The translations under genes were made by a program, and so were the position numbers. Below are positions 54,066 through 63,061 of a stretch of DNA of 64,000 bases, one piece after another. The notes under the pieces were generated by a model that was not told the origin of the DNA, ran no database searches, and saw nothing but the letters and a program-made list of their open reading frames with translations. Position 1 is the first letter of the stretch. Every line of letters starts with the position of its first letter. This DNA comes from Andalucia godoyi (lineage: Eukaryota > Discoba > Jakobea > Jakobida > Andaluciidae): assembly GCA_009859145.1 (NCBI GenBank), contig VRVR01000012.1, forward strand, positions 1 to 64,000, given 5' to 3'.

Positions 54066-54915
54066 ACCTAAAGTAATTTTTTTATTGCATTTCAGCTGGT
54101 CTCCCTACCAATTTCACCAGCGATTGCTCTTCAAGGCGAGTGAGTATGGGACCATTGCTGTGCTTGTGACGGAAGAGTACACAACGAAGACGCGTGCGCG
54201 TTGGGGGTTGTAGGGGGCAGACGGCACGAAGGATGGTCAGAAAAGGCGTTTCAATGTCCATCGTGTCGCACGGAGATCGGTCGCAATTAGAAACGATACG
54301 CGCAACGTCTACTTGAAGAACACGGTGCGAATGCACGACTTGTTGAGAACTGCCCTCATTGGGAGTCACCGCTTAATCGGTCATCCTGCAACGTTGCAAA
54401 AACAGCAATATCAATTAGGACGATTGCAGTGGGGTGCAGGCGCAGATGCGAAAGAAAGGGGGAGCCTTCCCCACGGTGTTCGACTATCTCGCATCCGTAG
54501 TGGAACGACCACCCCTCCCCCGCGCATTTCAACCCAATGCGATCTGATCGGACAGTCGAAGTGCATGTGTGATTAGGTCGAAGTGATCATCAGGGAAAGG
54601 CGAGACGGGAGGAGAGGGACAAAGGGAAGAAAGACGTCGCATGTGGGGGGCGGGACGACGAAGAACACAGAGGGAGCAAAGGGGTCTTCTTGCTCTTCTT
54701 GCAGAGAAAGTTTATTCTTTTCCAACTTCCGTTTCCGAGAACTGCTGATCTATCATTCTGTGTTCTGATTCCTTTTTTGTGCGACACGGCCAATCGATCG
54801 TGGGAGAGACATCGCCAGCCACCAAGGAAACCACATCAAGAGGGGGGGGAAAAAAAGAAAAAAAAAGAAGACAGAAGCAAGACAAATTGGCGAGAAACGA
54901 CGAAAAGCGTAAAAA
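54066..54915. other. Long intergenic region upstream of the ARF-like GTPase
   Basis: No gene is supported; short frames exist on both strands but none starts with ATG and keeps a coding-like pattern. The last 70 bp (54838-54912) are a G7 and A-rich purine leader that directly precedes the ARF-like start. No dispersed repeat is visible. Confidence 0.45.
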
Positions 54916-56421
54916 ATGGAATGGATCAAGAAGATGTTTGCGCACTCCCCAAAATACTCGGCGGTTTTCATGGGAATGGAAGGCGCAGGCAAAACGTCGT
55001 TGATCCACTTTCTGCGCACCGGGAAGTACTATCTCGACATCCAGTACACGGAAAAGGACAAGGGGTTTAACGTGGCGCATGCGCACCTTGGCGACTGCGA
55101 CGTGACTCTCTTTGAGATCGCAGGTCGTGCAGACTACCACTTGCGATGCAAGGGTTGGGAGCAGTTCTGCTGGAACAAGAACGTGATTGTGTTTGCGGTT
55201 GAATGCTCGAGCGACACACGCGACATGATGATTGCCGGCAAGATTATCCGGTGGCTTTCAACCCGGATGGCGTTGTCGGACATCCCGATTCTCGTGGTTG
55301 GAACTAAGAACGAGATGCGGCGCTCTCGAACACCTCGCGAGCTCTGGAGAGATCTTGGGATTGGCGGCATTCCAGCGGAGCGTCGAGACCTGGTTCTTTG
55401 CACCACGGTGAGCTGCGAGGACAACGTAGGAATGAAGGATCTGATGCAGAAGCTGCTGGACTGTGCACAAGCCTGCAAACAAGCTCGGCAAGATCGACTT
55501 CAGTCCAAGAAGAAAAAATCAAGGATCGGAAAGTGGTTGACGACGAGAAGGCTGCGGTTTTCAAAGTGGCGCAAATCGCGCAGTTCTGCGAAAAAGGACC
55601 ACAGAAGACAGCACCAACGGTCTCGCAGCGATAGTGTTGTCTCCGTGGAACAGCGACGGACATCCTCGGAATTATTTCCTGATCAGCAGCGCAACGTTGC
55701 TGTTGATGACTCCGAAGTTGCTCGGTCCCGTGACCTAGATCTTGTACATCCGTCTTCCAACACAGCCCGTGCGAGTGTGAATGACAAGCCCATTGTGGAC
55801 GTCATGACGATGAGAAGAACGATCCGCGACGACGGCGGTGATGGTGAGGGCGGTGGTGAATTAGAAGCGGATCCTAGGGCTCCCTCAAAACATGAATTGA
55901 CTCCTACTCCTACTCTCCCTCGTACTGCAACGACCATGCGCACGGGTGCACCAGTTCGGATTCGCGGCCGACCGAATCAACGAGCAGCTCCGTCAACAGC
56001 GATGTTGGAGCGCACCAAGACGGAAGTTTCCGAAGATGCCTTGCTCCCGGGCGGCTCCAGCAAGGCAGGAAACGCGCGGTCCTCAAACCTCCGACGTGCC
56101 GAAGCCCGACACACGAGCACCAACGGGATGACGATGGTGGCTGACGGAAACGGCGATTCCTGGTCTCCCGACCAGCGTACGGGTAGAAGCACGCCAGAAC
56201 GGGTCGCCGTCGTCGTCCCGCAGCACACTGGAAGGAGCACAGTGTATGACTACAGCGAAAGCGGAGATGCGCCTGTCATTCAGAGCGCCGCCGCATCCAG
56301 AGACCACGTGAGCGTCTCGCAACAAAAGAACAAGGGGGTGACGACAGCGCGCATGTCTGCAGTGCCCGTCGCAAAGAAACAGTCGTGGTTCCAGAAGCTG
56401 CGAGGATCGAATGTACATTAA
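54916..56421 (+). CDS. Divergent ARF-like GTPase with long basic C-terminal tail
   Basis: 501 residues. An ARF/ARL-like G domain (about 1-190) has the P-loop GMEGAGKTSLIHFLRTGKYY. The WDxGGQ switch II is replaced by FEIAGRAD, without the catalytic Gln, and the guanine-specificity box reads GTKNEM in place of NKxD. GFNVAHAHLG follows switch I as in ARFs. No N-terminal myristoylation Gly is present (start MEWIKKMF). Residues 190-250 are very basic (QSKKKKSRIGKWLTTRRLRF). The remainder is disordered, Ser/Thr/Arg-rich, and ends KKQSWFQKLRGSN. This looks like a GTP-binding but hydrolysis-impaired scaffold. No close family could be named. Confidence 0.75.
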   Translation: MEWIKKMFAHSPKYSAVFMGMEGAGKTSLIHFLRTGKYYLDIQYTEKDKGFNVAHAHLGDCDVTLFEIAGRADYHLRCKGWEQFCWNKNVIVFAVECSSDTRDMMIAGKIIRWLSTRMALSDIPILVVGTKNEMRRSRTPRELWRDLGIGGIPAERRDLVLCTTVSCEDNVGMKDLMQKLLDCAQACKQARQDRLQSKKKKSRIGKWLTTRRLRFSKWRKSRSSAKKDHRRQHQRSRSDSVVSVEQRRTSSELFPDQQRNVAVDDSEVARSRDLDLVHPSSNTARASVNDKPIVDVMTMRRTIRDDGGDGEGGGELEADPRAPSKHELTPTPTLPRTATTMRTGAPVRIRGRPNQRAAPSTAMLERTKTEVSEDALLPGGSSKAGNARSSNLRRAEARHTSTNGMTMVADGNGDSWSPDQRTGRSTPERVAVVVPQHTGRSTVYDYSESGDAPVIQSAAASRDHVSVSQQKNKGVTTARMSAVPVAKKQSWFQKLRGSNVH

Positions 56422-56605
56422 AAGGAAACAATGTAAAAAGGACTATTTACAGCATTCAACTGCGCATAAAGGATGAACGCACACGCACGCACACATGCAG
56501 AGCAAGAGAGACCGAACGCGCCAGAAAGAACAGCGAGGATTGGCAATATGACTGTCAACCAAAGTACCGATCAAGCACTGAAATCAGCACGTCGCGCATT
56601 GTACA
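56422..56605. other. ARF-like gene 3' end
   Basis: Short region with no gene, ending at the minus-strand orphan described next. Confidence 0.3.
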
Positions 56606-56924
56606 TTAAACATATTTTAAAAACCGAAGCGGGGGGGGAAAAATCATCAGTATGGATACGTTCCAGCGTCGAGGAATGATTTCATATGGAAGAGAGAGCA
56701 TACGTTTTCGAATGACAAACGCGCCAGCGAGCCTCGAAAATACTAGATCCGATCAAAAAGAGCATGTTAGCATTCTCCAAATACACGACACAGAGCCAGA
56801 CAGGTCGACGACACATACACGTTGCAATTAGCGAAAGCGACTGTTTCAATTCTTCCAATTCCTCGTCAAGAGCATCATGTGGAGGAGGCATCGACACCCT
56901 CGGGAGAACATGCTGCAGAGTCAT
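56606..56924 (-). CDS. Probable spliced small orphan gene (exons 56819-56924+ and 56606-56742)
   Basis: Minus-strand exon 1 reads coding-like from at least 57077 and ends IAT at 56819. A 76-nt intron follows with consensus GTATGT, a TGCTAAC branch string and TCTAG. Exon 2 continues in frame (LFSRLAGAFVIRKRML) to TAA at 56606. From the first ATG, 56924, the protein has 80 residues; the open frame continues upstream for about 50 codons, but a TGA at about 57090 closes it, so a further 5' exon is possible. The acidic helix DEELEELKQSLSLIAT precedes the splice point. It is a short, unrecognised protein. Confidence 0.45.
56743..56818 (-). other. Short consensus intron (76 nt)
   Basis: Donor GTATGT (56818-56813), TGCTAAC around 56765-56771, acceptor ATCTAG ending at 56743. 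This is the best match to spliceosomal signals in the window. The phase is 1 at both ends. Confidence 0.55.
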
Positions 56925-57236
56925 GCGTCTTGGGCTGTTTTCACAATGGGAGTTCCGCACCGAATGCAGCGTTTCAGAGTCTTGAAAATCCACACTCGAA
57001 AGCTGTCCTTTTGGGTCCTTTCCAATAGCCAGTTTTGAGAGAACAGAAAGTCCGGCAGAGAGTTTCGCCTGCTTCACGATTCTCTCGCCGTTTCACAATT
57101 CGCAAAACGTGTGGGACGTGTGAAGAAGCGTGGACTCGGAAACTCGGAAAGGGGGGGGGGGAAAGAGCCGAGGACGGAATTTCGATTTGCGAATACGGTG
57201 CATTTGGTATACGTTACAGAGAGTGTGAGGTTTGGG
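56925..57236. promoter_or_regulatory. Region upstream of MTG1, possibly shared with the spliced orphan
   Basis: Contains the open 5' part of the minus-strand orphan frame and a G11 run at about 57151-57163. The MTG1 frame is also open upstream of its ATG but lacks a start codon. Confidence 0.4.
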
Positions 57237-58328
57237 ATGGCAGAGCAGCGGCTTGACTTGCTGTTGCGGTCGATCCGAGGGCAGCTGTCATGGTACCCCG
57301 GGCACATGGTAAGTGCGCAACGGGCGATGCACAGTCGTATATCAGGTTGCGATCTTGTTCTTGAGGTCCGAGACGCCCGCGCACCGTTTTCATCGTCGAA
57401 TCCGCAATTGGAGCCGTTGGTGAATCGACGCAAGCGTATCATTGTGCTGAACAAGACGGATCTTATATCGCTGTCGGATCAGGAAAAACTAAAGAAGATC
57501 TTTGCGCGTGAGCCGTTGAGATTCGGAAATGCAACGACGCAGATTACGTTTACGTCGAGTATTGAGTCGGTGCGAATGCAGACACAGACACGAAATGAGA
57601 TCTCGCGACTGGTGAAGCTGATGCAGTCGTCGGTTCCCGAACGTGAGTTTAAGACATCCCCGATGCTTGCGCTCGTTGCAGGTGTGCCGAACTGCGGCAA
57701 GTCGACACTGATCAATGCGCTGCGGGTCAAGCATATGCCGACGGAAAGGGCGACGGCTGCTGCAAAGACTGGCGCCAAGGCTGGTGTCACGAGACAAGTT
57801 TCGGCATTTAGTATCAGTGAGTCGCCTCCGATTCGCGTGTTTGACTCTCCGGGAATCTTCATGCCCACATTTGCGGACTCGGACCAGGATGCCATGCGAG
57901 CGTTTTGCCTTTCTGCCACCGGCTGCGTAAACGACGAAAGATTCGATCCCGTTCTGATTGCCGAGTTCATCCTGTGGCAACTGCTGGACAGGAGGGTTGG
58001 CGACACAGCGGCCTGTGCAGCGTTCGCCGGAGTTGATCAACTTCCTCGCAACATTCACGACGTACTCGAAGCTTGCGTTCGGAGATATGGTATCAAGAAT
58101 GATGTGTCCTTCGAAACTCCTCTTGATCGCGACCCTGTTCTTGCCAGCGTATCCGGCAACGAGCTTCTTACGTTTTCCGCGCAATCTATCAACGCCGCAG
58201 CTCGTTTGTTTATTCGGGCATATCGAGCCGGGAAATTCGGAAAGTTTTGTTTGGACGACCTTGACAAGCCACCTTGTTTGTCCGCACTGCGAGTCCACCT
58301 GAGTCGGGGCGAGGATGGACTGGACTGA
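57237..58328 (+). CDS. MTG1: MTG1/RbgA-type circularly permuted GTPase
   Basis: A 363-residue GTPase of the YlqF/MTG1 family, which assists assembly of the mitochondrial (or bacterial) large ribosomal subunit. The permuted order of motifs is clear: SWYPGHMVSAQRAMHSRI (family N-terminus), then NKTDL (G4, about 72-76), then GVPNCGKSTLINAL (G1) and DSPGIF (G3), followed by the C-terminal helical domain. ATG 57237 starts right at the family's N-terminal helix; upstream codons lack ATG. A mitochondrial presequence is not obvious, so it may be added by an upstream exon or be non-canonical. Confidence 0.9.
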   Translation: MAEQRLDLLLRSIRGQLSWYPGHMVSAQRAMHSRISGCDLVLEVRDARAPFSSSNPQLEPLVNRRKRIIVLNKTDLISLSDQEKLKKIFAREPLRFGNATTQITFTSSIESVRMQTQTRNEISRLVKLMQSSVPEREFKTSPMLALVAGVPNCGKSTLINALRVKHMPTERATAAAKTGAKAGVTRQVSAFSISESPPIRVFDSPGIFMPTFADSDQDAMRAFCLSATGCVNDERFDPVLIAEFILWQLLDRRVGDTAACAAFAGVDQLPRNIHDVLEACVRRYGIKNDVSFETPLDRDPVLASVSGNELLTFSAQSINAAARLFIRAYRAGKFGKFCLDDLDKPPCLSALRVHLSRGEDGLD

Positions 58329-58593
58329 GACGGATGGGAGCGTCCGGAACCCAAATAAGAAAGCAGGCTGTTGATTATTTTAATTTGATACATGTACTGT
58401 CGCTTCAAACCCTTGCAAAGAGCAGCTGTTTCAGAAGACGTTTTAACAAGAGGAACAAAGACCTCGGCGCACAGCAAGAAGTGATGAGTATATGAAAACA
58501 AGAGACCGCATTGAATTTCGGGAACGGAATCGGAATCGGAATCGGATTTGTATTGGCGCCGAGAGCAAGGAGAAAGGGGGAGACGAGCAAATC
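58329..58593. other. Convergent intergenic region MTG1 / TBCCD1
   Basis: Contains tandem GGAATC units at about 58519-58545 and no gene. Confidence 0.4.
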
Positions 58594-60359
58594 TCACAGC
58601 ATTGCAACGTCCGCGTGAAGCAAGTCGTGGATGTGTCGGGCGTTGCCGGATAGATGGAGCCATTCTCGAAACGCTTGGGACATGACTGTCTGCATTTCTT
58701 GACGTGCAACATGTGGTGCTGGAGTTTGCTCGCAAGCCTCGAAAACAAGCTTGTGCAGCTTCCGTACTCGGTCCGTTCGTGCTTCAATGTCCTGCTCCCA
58801 TTCTCGCGGAATCGACCCAACATATCCAGTTGTACTTGGAGACGATGATCTCCGGACCTTGACGTCGAACGGAACTGTAGGGACTAAGAGCACGTTCGAT
58901 GCACCAAAAAGCGACGAAGGTGACACTGCAGGCACAATTCCAACATCATGCGCGACAAGCGCAAGAACACGGTCCCATGCGTTGATTGCAGTAGAAATCT
59001 CGGCTTCTGCCAAGTCTTCTTCGAGCGCATCGTAGAAAGATAGCAGTGGCGCAGAATAACACTGTGAATTGAACGCCATGCATACCACAGGAGATGGAGA
59101 AAGCACGAAGAACTTGCAATCGACACAGTGTTGCGCCAGCAACCCGTGGCGAGATGCAGCAGCAATCGTCACGCGCTCGCAATGCTCCAGATGAACCAAT
59201 TTTGCAGCTCCGATCACGACCGTGCAATCTGTGCATCCAAACACCAATACATGCTGCACACAATCTGGAACATACACCTCGGACTGTGTGTTGCACACAA
59301 TCCACACAGGCTTCTGGATCGAATTCGCGCCTCCGCGTCGCATGATACATTTCTTGTACTCTCCATATATGCAGAGAACGCGAGAATCCGCAAACTGCTT
59401 CCGGTGCGACTCATCGAGTGCGAGCACAGATGCATTCAAGAGTGTCGCCGTCGAGGGAGACTGGGAAGGCGACCGATTCAATGCATCTGAATTTGTAGTA
59501 TGTGCGCCATCGACAACAAACACTCGTGATGAGGAAGAGAGGGCCTCAAAAAGCGGAGGGTATTCAAATTCGTTTTGCAGCAGTCGCTTCGACATGAACG
59601 TGAAGAGATCGGAGATTTGCACGGTGGACGCCGCAGAAACCGATCCTCGCGCTCGAATAAGTCCCATGCACAACTCGGACAGACTTCTTGCAGGATGTTT
59701 GAGATCTTTTCCTCCTTTGATGATCAAATGAAGCAAATCTAGATCTGAAAGACGGACCAACCCATCGGAAACACTGAGCAGCACAAGGAAGTCCCGCAGA
59801 TGTCGCTGTACAAATACCAGCGCGGTCGAGTCCACTCCAGCTTTCGCCTGTAGCGCAACAGACCTGGAAGGCGAAAGAGGAAAACCGGAATGGTTCACCG
59901 ACCCGTTGTTCCCGTGTCCAGTGGACGAACCCTGGCCATTCACGCCCAGTGACGAGTTTTGTGGTGGCGAAAACAACGTCGAGGATGGTTTTTCCGGTCC
60001 ATGTGCAGCAGCCTCCAATGGCCATGATTCCAGGTTTCGCTGCTGTGGCTTCACGACAACGGAAGACCCGTATAACTGGAGAAACAGAAACAGGACAAAT
60101 TGGCGCGTCACTGCAACTGCGGATCGAACATCGACAAAGGAGTGGAAGGTGTTCCACAGAGCCTCTGCAGCATGCGGACTCAGTCGAAAAAAGTCCGTTC
60201 CGAAATGAAGCCATTGGTCATACGCAATGTGAAGAGGGGCGTCATGCAGGAAGCGCAGCAGCGCAGGGATATCAAAATGCGACGACTGCGTCGATAGGAT
60301 GATTCCAGAAGTGAACACCTCAATACGAGGCCAGAAATGAATCGACTCGAAACCACTCA

Positions 60360-60360
<1 letters not shown>
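58594..60360 (-). CDS. TBCCD1: TBCC-domain protein 1 (TBCCD1)
   Basis: 588 residues. The N-terminal half is a helical domain that includes WPLEAAAHGPEKPSSTLF-like low-complexity linkers. The C-terminal part (about 315-450) is a TBCC beta-helix: VLCIYGEYKKCIMRRGGANS, VYVPDCVQHVLVFGCTDCTV, AAKLVHLEHCERVTIAAASR and CVDCKFFVLSPSPVVCM. The arginine finger of tubulin cofactor C (Q-x-R) is absent, as in TBCCD1. TBCCD1 connects centrosomes/basal bodies and the Golgi in animals and positions centrioles in green algae, consistent with a flagellated cell. ATG 60360 directly follows a (GA)n(CA)n microsatellite on the sense strand. Confidence 0.85.
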
Positions 60361-60401
<41 letters not shown>

Positions 60402-60406
60402 TGTGT
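60361..60406 (-). repeat. (CT)n(GT)n microsatellite abutting the TBCCD1 start codon
   Basis: A pure CT tract (to about 60384) and pure GT tract (to about 60406). On the sense strand the mRNA leader ends (CA)n(GA)n directly at ATG, so repeat-length variation would change the leader only. Confidence 0.8.
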
Positions 60407-61515
60407 CCTGTTTCCTTGCTTTGTCGCTTTCTTTGGAATGACAGGGGACGATGACGATGGGATAAACCACACAGAATGATGACAGTAGTCGTTATTTTTA
60501 AAAACGAGATTGAAACAACAAAAACATATCTGTGTGAAAATACGACGAATGAATCCTCTTTGCTTTTTGTCAGCGATTATATCTGCAAATGAAAACTGAC
60601 ACTGTACGGCATTGAAGAGGAAACGTCGTGTCTTGCACATCGCGCTCTGGAGGCCGGAGCGTTCTACAACAGTAACGGTCAAGTGCACGTCAATGCCCAT
60701 CACCGTCTCCCAAATCCAGAAGGTTCCCTCAAGGGCTTCACCTACATTCTACACCGAACATGCATATATATACGAATAGACATGCATATTCAATCTTGCA
60801 TCCCGTTGCCCGGAAGGGGATAGGCCTCAACACGCCTCACGGCGCTCTTCAGATAAATGTCCCGCGCTCCGTCCCCAATCTCGATCAATCGGTGAGCCAC
60901 TTTCTCAGCGTGACACGTTGTTCTTGAGAAGCGTGCATTTTGATGCTGACGGTCCTAGCAGCAGGCGCTTTCGTGTCCTCAGTTGCAGCGATTGATGCAC
61001 CTGGAGATACGAGAGGAAGAGGCGGTAGGCGTAGTGACACGCGGTCTCTTAGTAGGTCTGCGGGACCTAGGAGGCCCTGTATCGAGCGGCGTAGGCGTAG
61101 GCGAGTGCGTCATCCCAGCGCACTCACGCCCATATTTGAATAAAAAGCGAAACCAATAACCAGACTGAATTTTGGCCGAGCGTGCGTAAGCACGGATTCC
61201 TGTGAAACAAAACGTGCTAGTGTCGGCCAGTATTGACCGTGTCTGTTTATGTGTGCTTCCGTGTGCATGACAATGACGTGTTATCATTCAGCGGCTGACA
61301 GGCTCCTCCTGCATCGGACATTTCACCGACCTCGTATTTTCCGAAAAGGGAGGGGGGGGAAAACAGCTCAAAGAAGCCCCAAGTTGGCAAACTGGTGAGT
61401 TGAACCTGTGTGTGTTTTTTAATCTTCGAGGCTGTTCAAAAAAAGGATCTGACGAGTGACGACGACTGACCTTGATCGTGATTGCGTGTTGAAACCGAAG
61501 CAAGCTGAAAAGAAA
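60407..61515. promoter_or_regulatory. Divergent region TBCCD1 / class III ADH with repeat copy D
   Basis: Besides repeat copy D (60741-61295) it contains the promoter regions of both genes. A GGGAGGGGGGGG tract is at about 61346-61360, upstream of the ADH leader. No gene is visible. Confidence 0.45.
60741..61295 (+). repeat. Dispersed repeat family 2, copy D (555 bp)
   Basis: Same-orientation partner of 18994-19411, beginning CCTACATTCTACAC and ending TTCAGCGGC. Compared with copy C it has an extra block of about 66 bp near 60968-61033 and another of about 75 bp near 61160-61232. The inverted repeat at its left end is partly degenerate (GAACATGCATAT and ACATGCATATTC). Confidence 0.8.
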
Positions 61516-62655
61516 ATGTCTGAAGTAATTGAATGCCAAGCCGCGGTTGTGTGGGGTCCAAACACAGACTATGTGATGGAAACCGTGAAGGTCCATCCGC
61601 CGAAGAGAGGCGAAGTTCGGATCAGGATTTTGCGATCGGCGCTTTGCCACACGGATGAGTACACTCGCAGTGGAAAGGACTCTGAGGGCGTGTTCCCTGT
61701 GATTCTTGGGCACGAGGGGTTTGCGCAGGTGCTGGATGTGGGTGCGGAGGTCACCGAGTTCCAACCTGGGGATTATGTCATTCCACTGTACACCCCAGAG
61801 TGCAAGTCGTGCAAGTTCTGCAAGTCGAACAAGACCAACTTGTGTCAGGCGATCCGCGAGACGCAGGGCAAGGGCCTCCTGCCGGATGGCACATCCAGGT
61901 TTGAATGCAAGGGTAAGCAGGTGTTTCACTACATGGGAGTGTCCGCTTTTTCGCAAGTATCAGTCGTGTCTGCCTTTTCGATAGTGAAGGTGACCGCAGA
62001 TTCTGATCCAGAGACGTGTGCGCTGCTGGGATGCGGGGTCACGACTGGGTTTGGAGCGACGCAGAACAATGTGAAGGTTGAGGAAGGTGATCGTGTCGCT
62101 ATTCTGGGGCTTGGAGCAGTTGGATTGGCTGCGATTCAAGGAGCTGCCTTTTCAAAGGCAAAACAAATTATTGCGGTCGACATCAACGAAGACAAGTTTG
62201 CGCTTGCGAGAAAGTTTGGTGCTACGGACTGCGTTAATCCCTCCAAGTTGGATGCGGCGTCTCCAAACGCTCTTGCGGATGCACTGATTGGACTCTCCGA
62301 TGGCGGTCTTGACTATGTGTTCGAGTGCGTCGGCAGCGTTTCTCTTATGAAGCTTGGACTGCTGGCTTGCCACAAGGGCTGGGGGAAACTGGTTGTGATT
62401 GGGGTTGCTGCAGCTGGAACGGAGCTCTCCTTCCGGCCCTTCTTGGTGGTCACTGGCCGACACGTTCTGGGTAGCGCCTTCGGAGGTGTGAAGGGCAAGT
62501 CGCAGCTGCCACAGTACCTCGAGCTCGTCAAGCTGGGGCACATCAAGATTGCCGATCTCATCACCGGTCGATTTGGGCTCTCTCAGCTCAATGAAGCCGC
62601 CCATCTGATGCACGAAGGAAAGGCAATTCGCTCTACGTTTGACATGTCCAAGTAA
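61516..62655 (+). CDS. ADH5: Class III alcohol dehydrogenase (S-(hydroxymethyl)glutathione dehydrogenase)
   Basis: 379 residues. This is the glutathione-dependent formaldehyde dehydrogenase, also an S-nitrosoglutathione reductase, in the cytosol. The N-terminus is MSEVIECQAAVVWGPNTDYV. The catalytic zinc ligand lies in SALCHTDEYTRSG. The structural zinc loop with four cysteines reads CKSCKFCKSNKTNLC, and the Rossmann fold starts AILGLGAVGLAAIQGA. FGGVKGKSQLPQYLEL and DLITGRFGLSQLNEAAHLMH are typical C-terminal positions of class III enzymes. Length (about 375-380) is canonical. ATG 61516 is preceded by an open but ATG-poor leader (an ACG/TTG-type start at 61456 is ignored). Confidence 0.97.
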   Translation: MSEVIECQAAVVWGPNTDYVMETVKVHPPKRGEVRIRILRSALCHTDEYTRSGKDSEGVFPVILGHEGFAQVLDVGAEVTEFQPGDYVIPLYTPECKSCKFCKSNKTNLCQAIRETQGKGLLPDGTSRFECKGKQVFHYMGVSAFSQVSVVSAFSIVKVTADSDPETCALLGCGVTTGFGATQNNVKVEEGDRVAILGLGAVGLAAIQGAAFSKAKQIIAVDINEDKFALARKFGATDCVNPSKLDAASPNALADALIGLSDGGLDYVFECVGSVSLMKLGLLACHKGWGKLVVIGVAAAGTELSFRPFLVVTGRHVLGSAFGGVKGKSQLPQYLELVKLGHIKIADLITGRFGLSQLNEAAHLMHEGKAIRSTFDMSK

Positions 62656-63061
62656 ACCTGGTGTTTTCTTCTCGGATCTTTCTTCCTTTCTTTTCCCCCG
62701 AAAGCAATCTCGGTTTTACCTATTTAAATATTAAGGGTGCACCCATCTCAATAAACGCAAAGAATACGGGAAAACGTTCGCGAGATATACGGATAACAGA
62801 GAGACTTTCCTCAAATAGCAATAAAAAAACAGAAGAAGTCTCCGAGTCGTTTTTGAATTCAATTGTGTGGAAGCGCGCGCCTTTACTCGTTTAATTAATT
62901 TTTTCCCTCTCCTTTCTTTCTTAGCCTTTCTGTCTCTTTTGTTCTTTCTTTCATGTTTTTAGGGTCTTTGGAGAGACCATGATACACATGCCGTGATGCA
63001 GCCTCACGAGCACAAGCACCGGTGAAATTGTCGATAGAAGAAGGAACAGGCGGATTTAGGA
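62656..63061. other. Intergenic region ADH5 / caspase-like gene
   Basis: AATAAA at about 62751-62756 and again (AATAAAAAAAC) at about 62820-62830. A pyrimidine-rich stretch at about 62898-62960 precedes the next start. No gene is visible. Confidence 0.45.

Noticed and set aside
54082-54369. Minus-strand 95-codon frame in the region between the unknown 215-aa protein and the ARF-like gene
   Set aside because: No ATG start (only GTG right after a stop) and no splice signals that would supply one. It looks mildly protein-like but cannot be supported.
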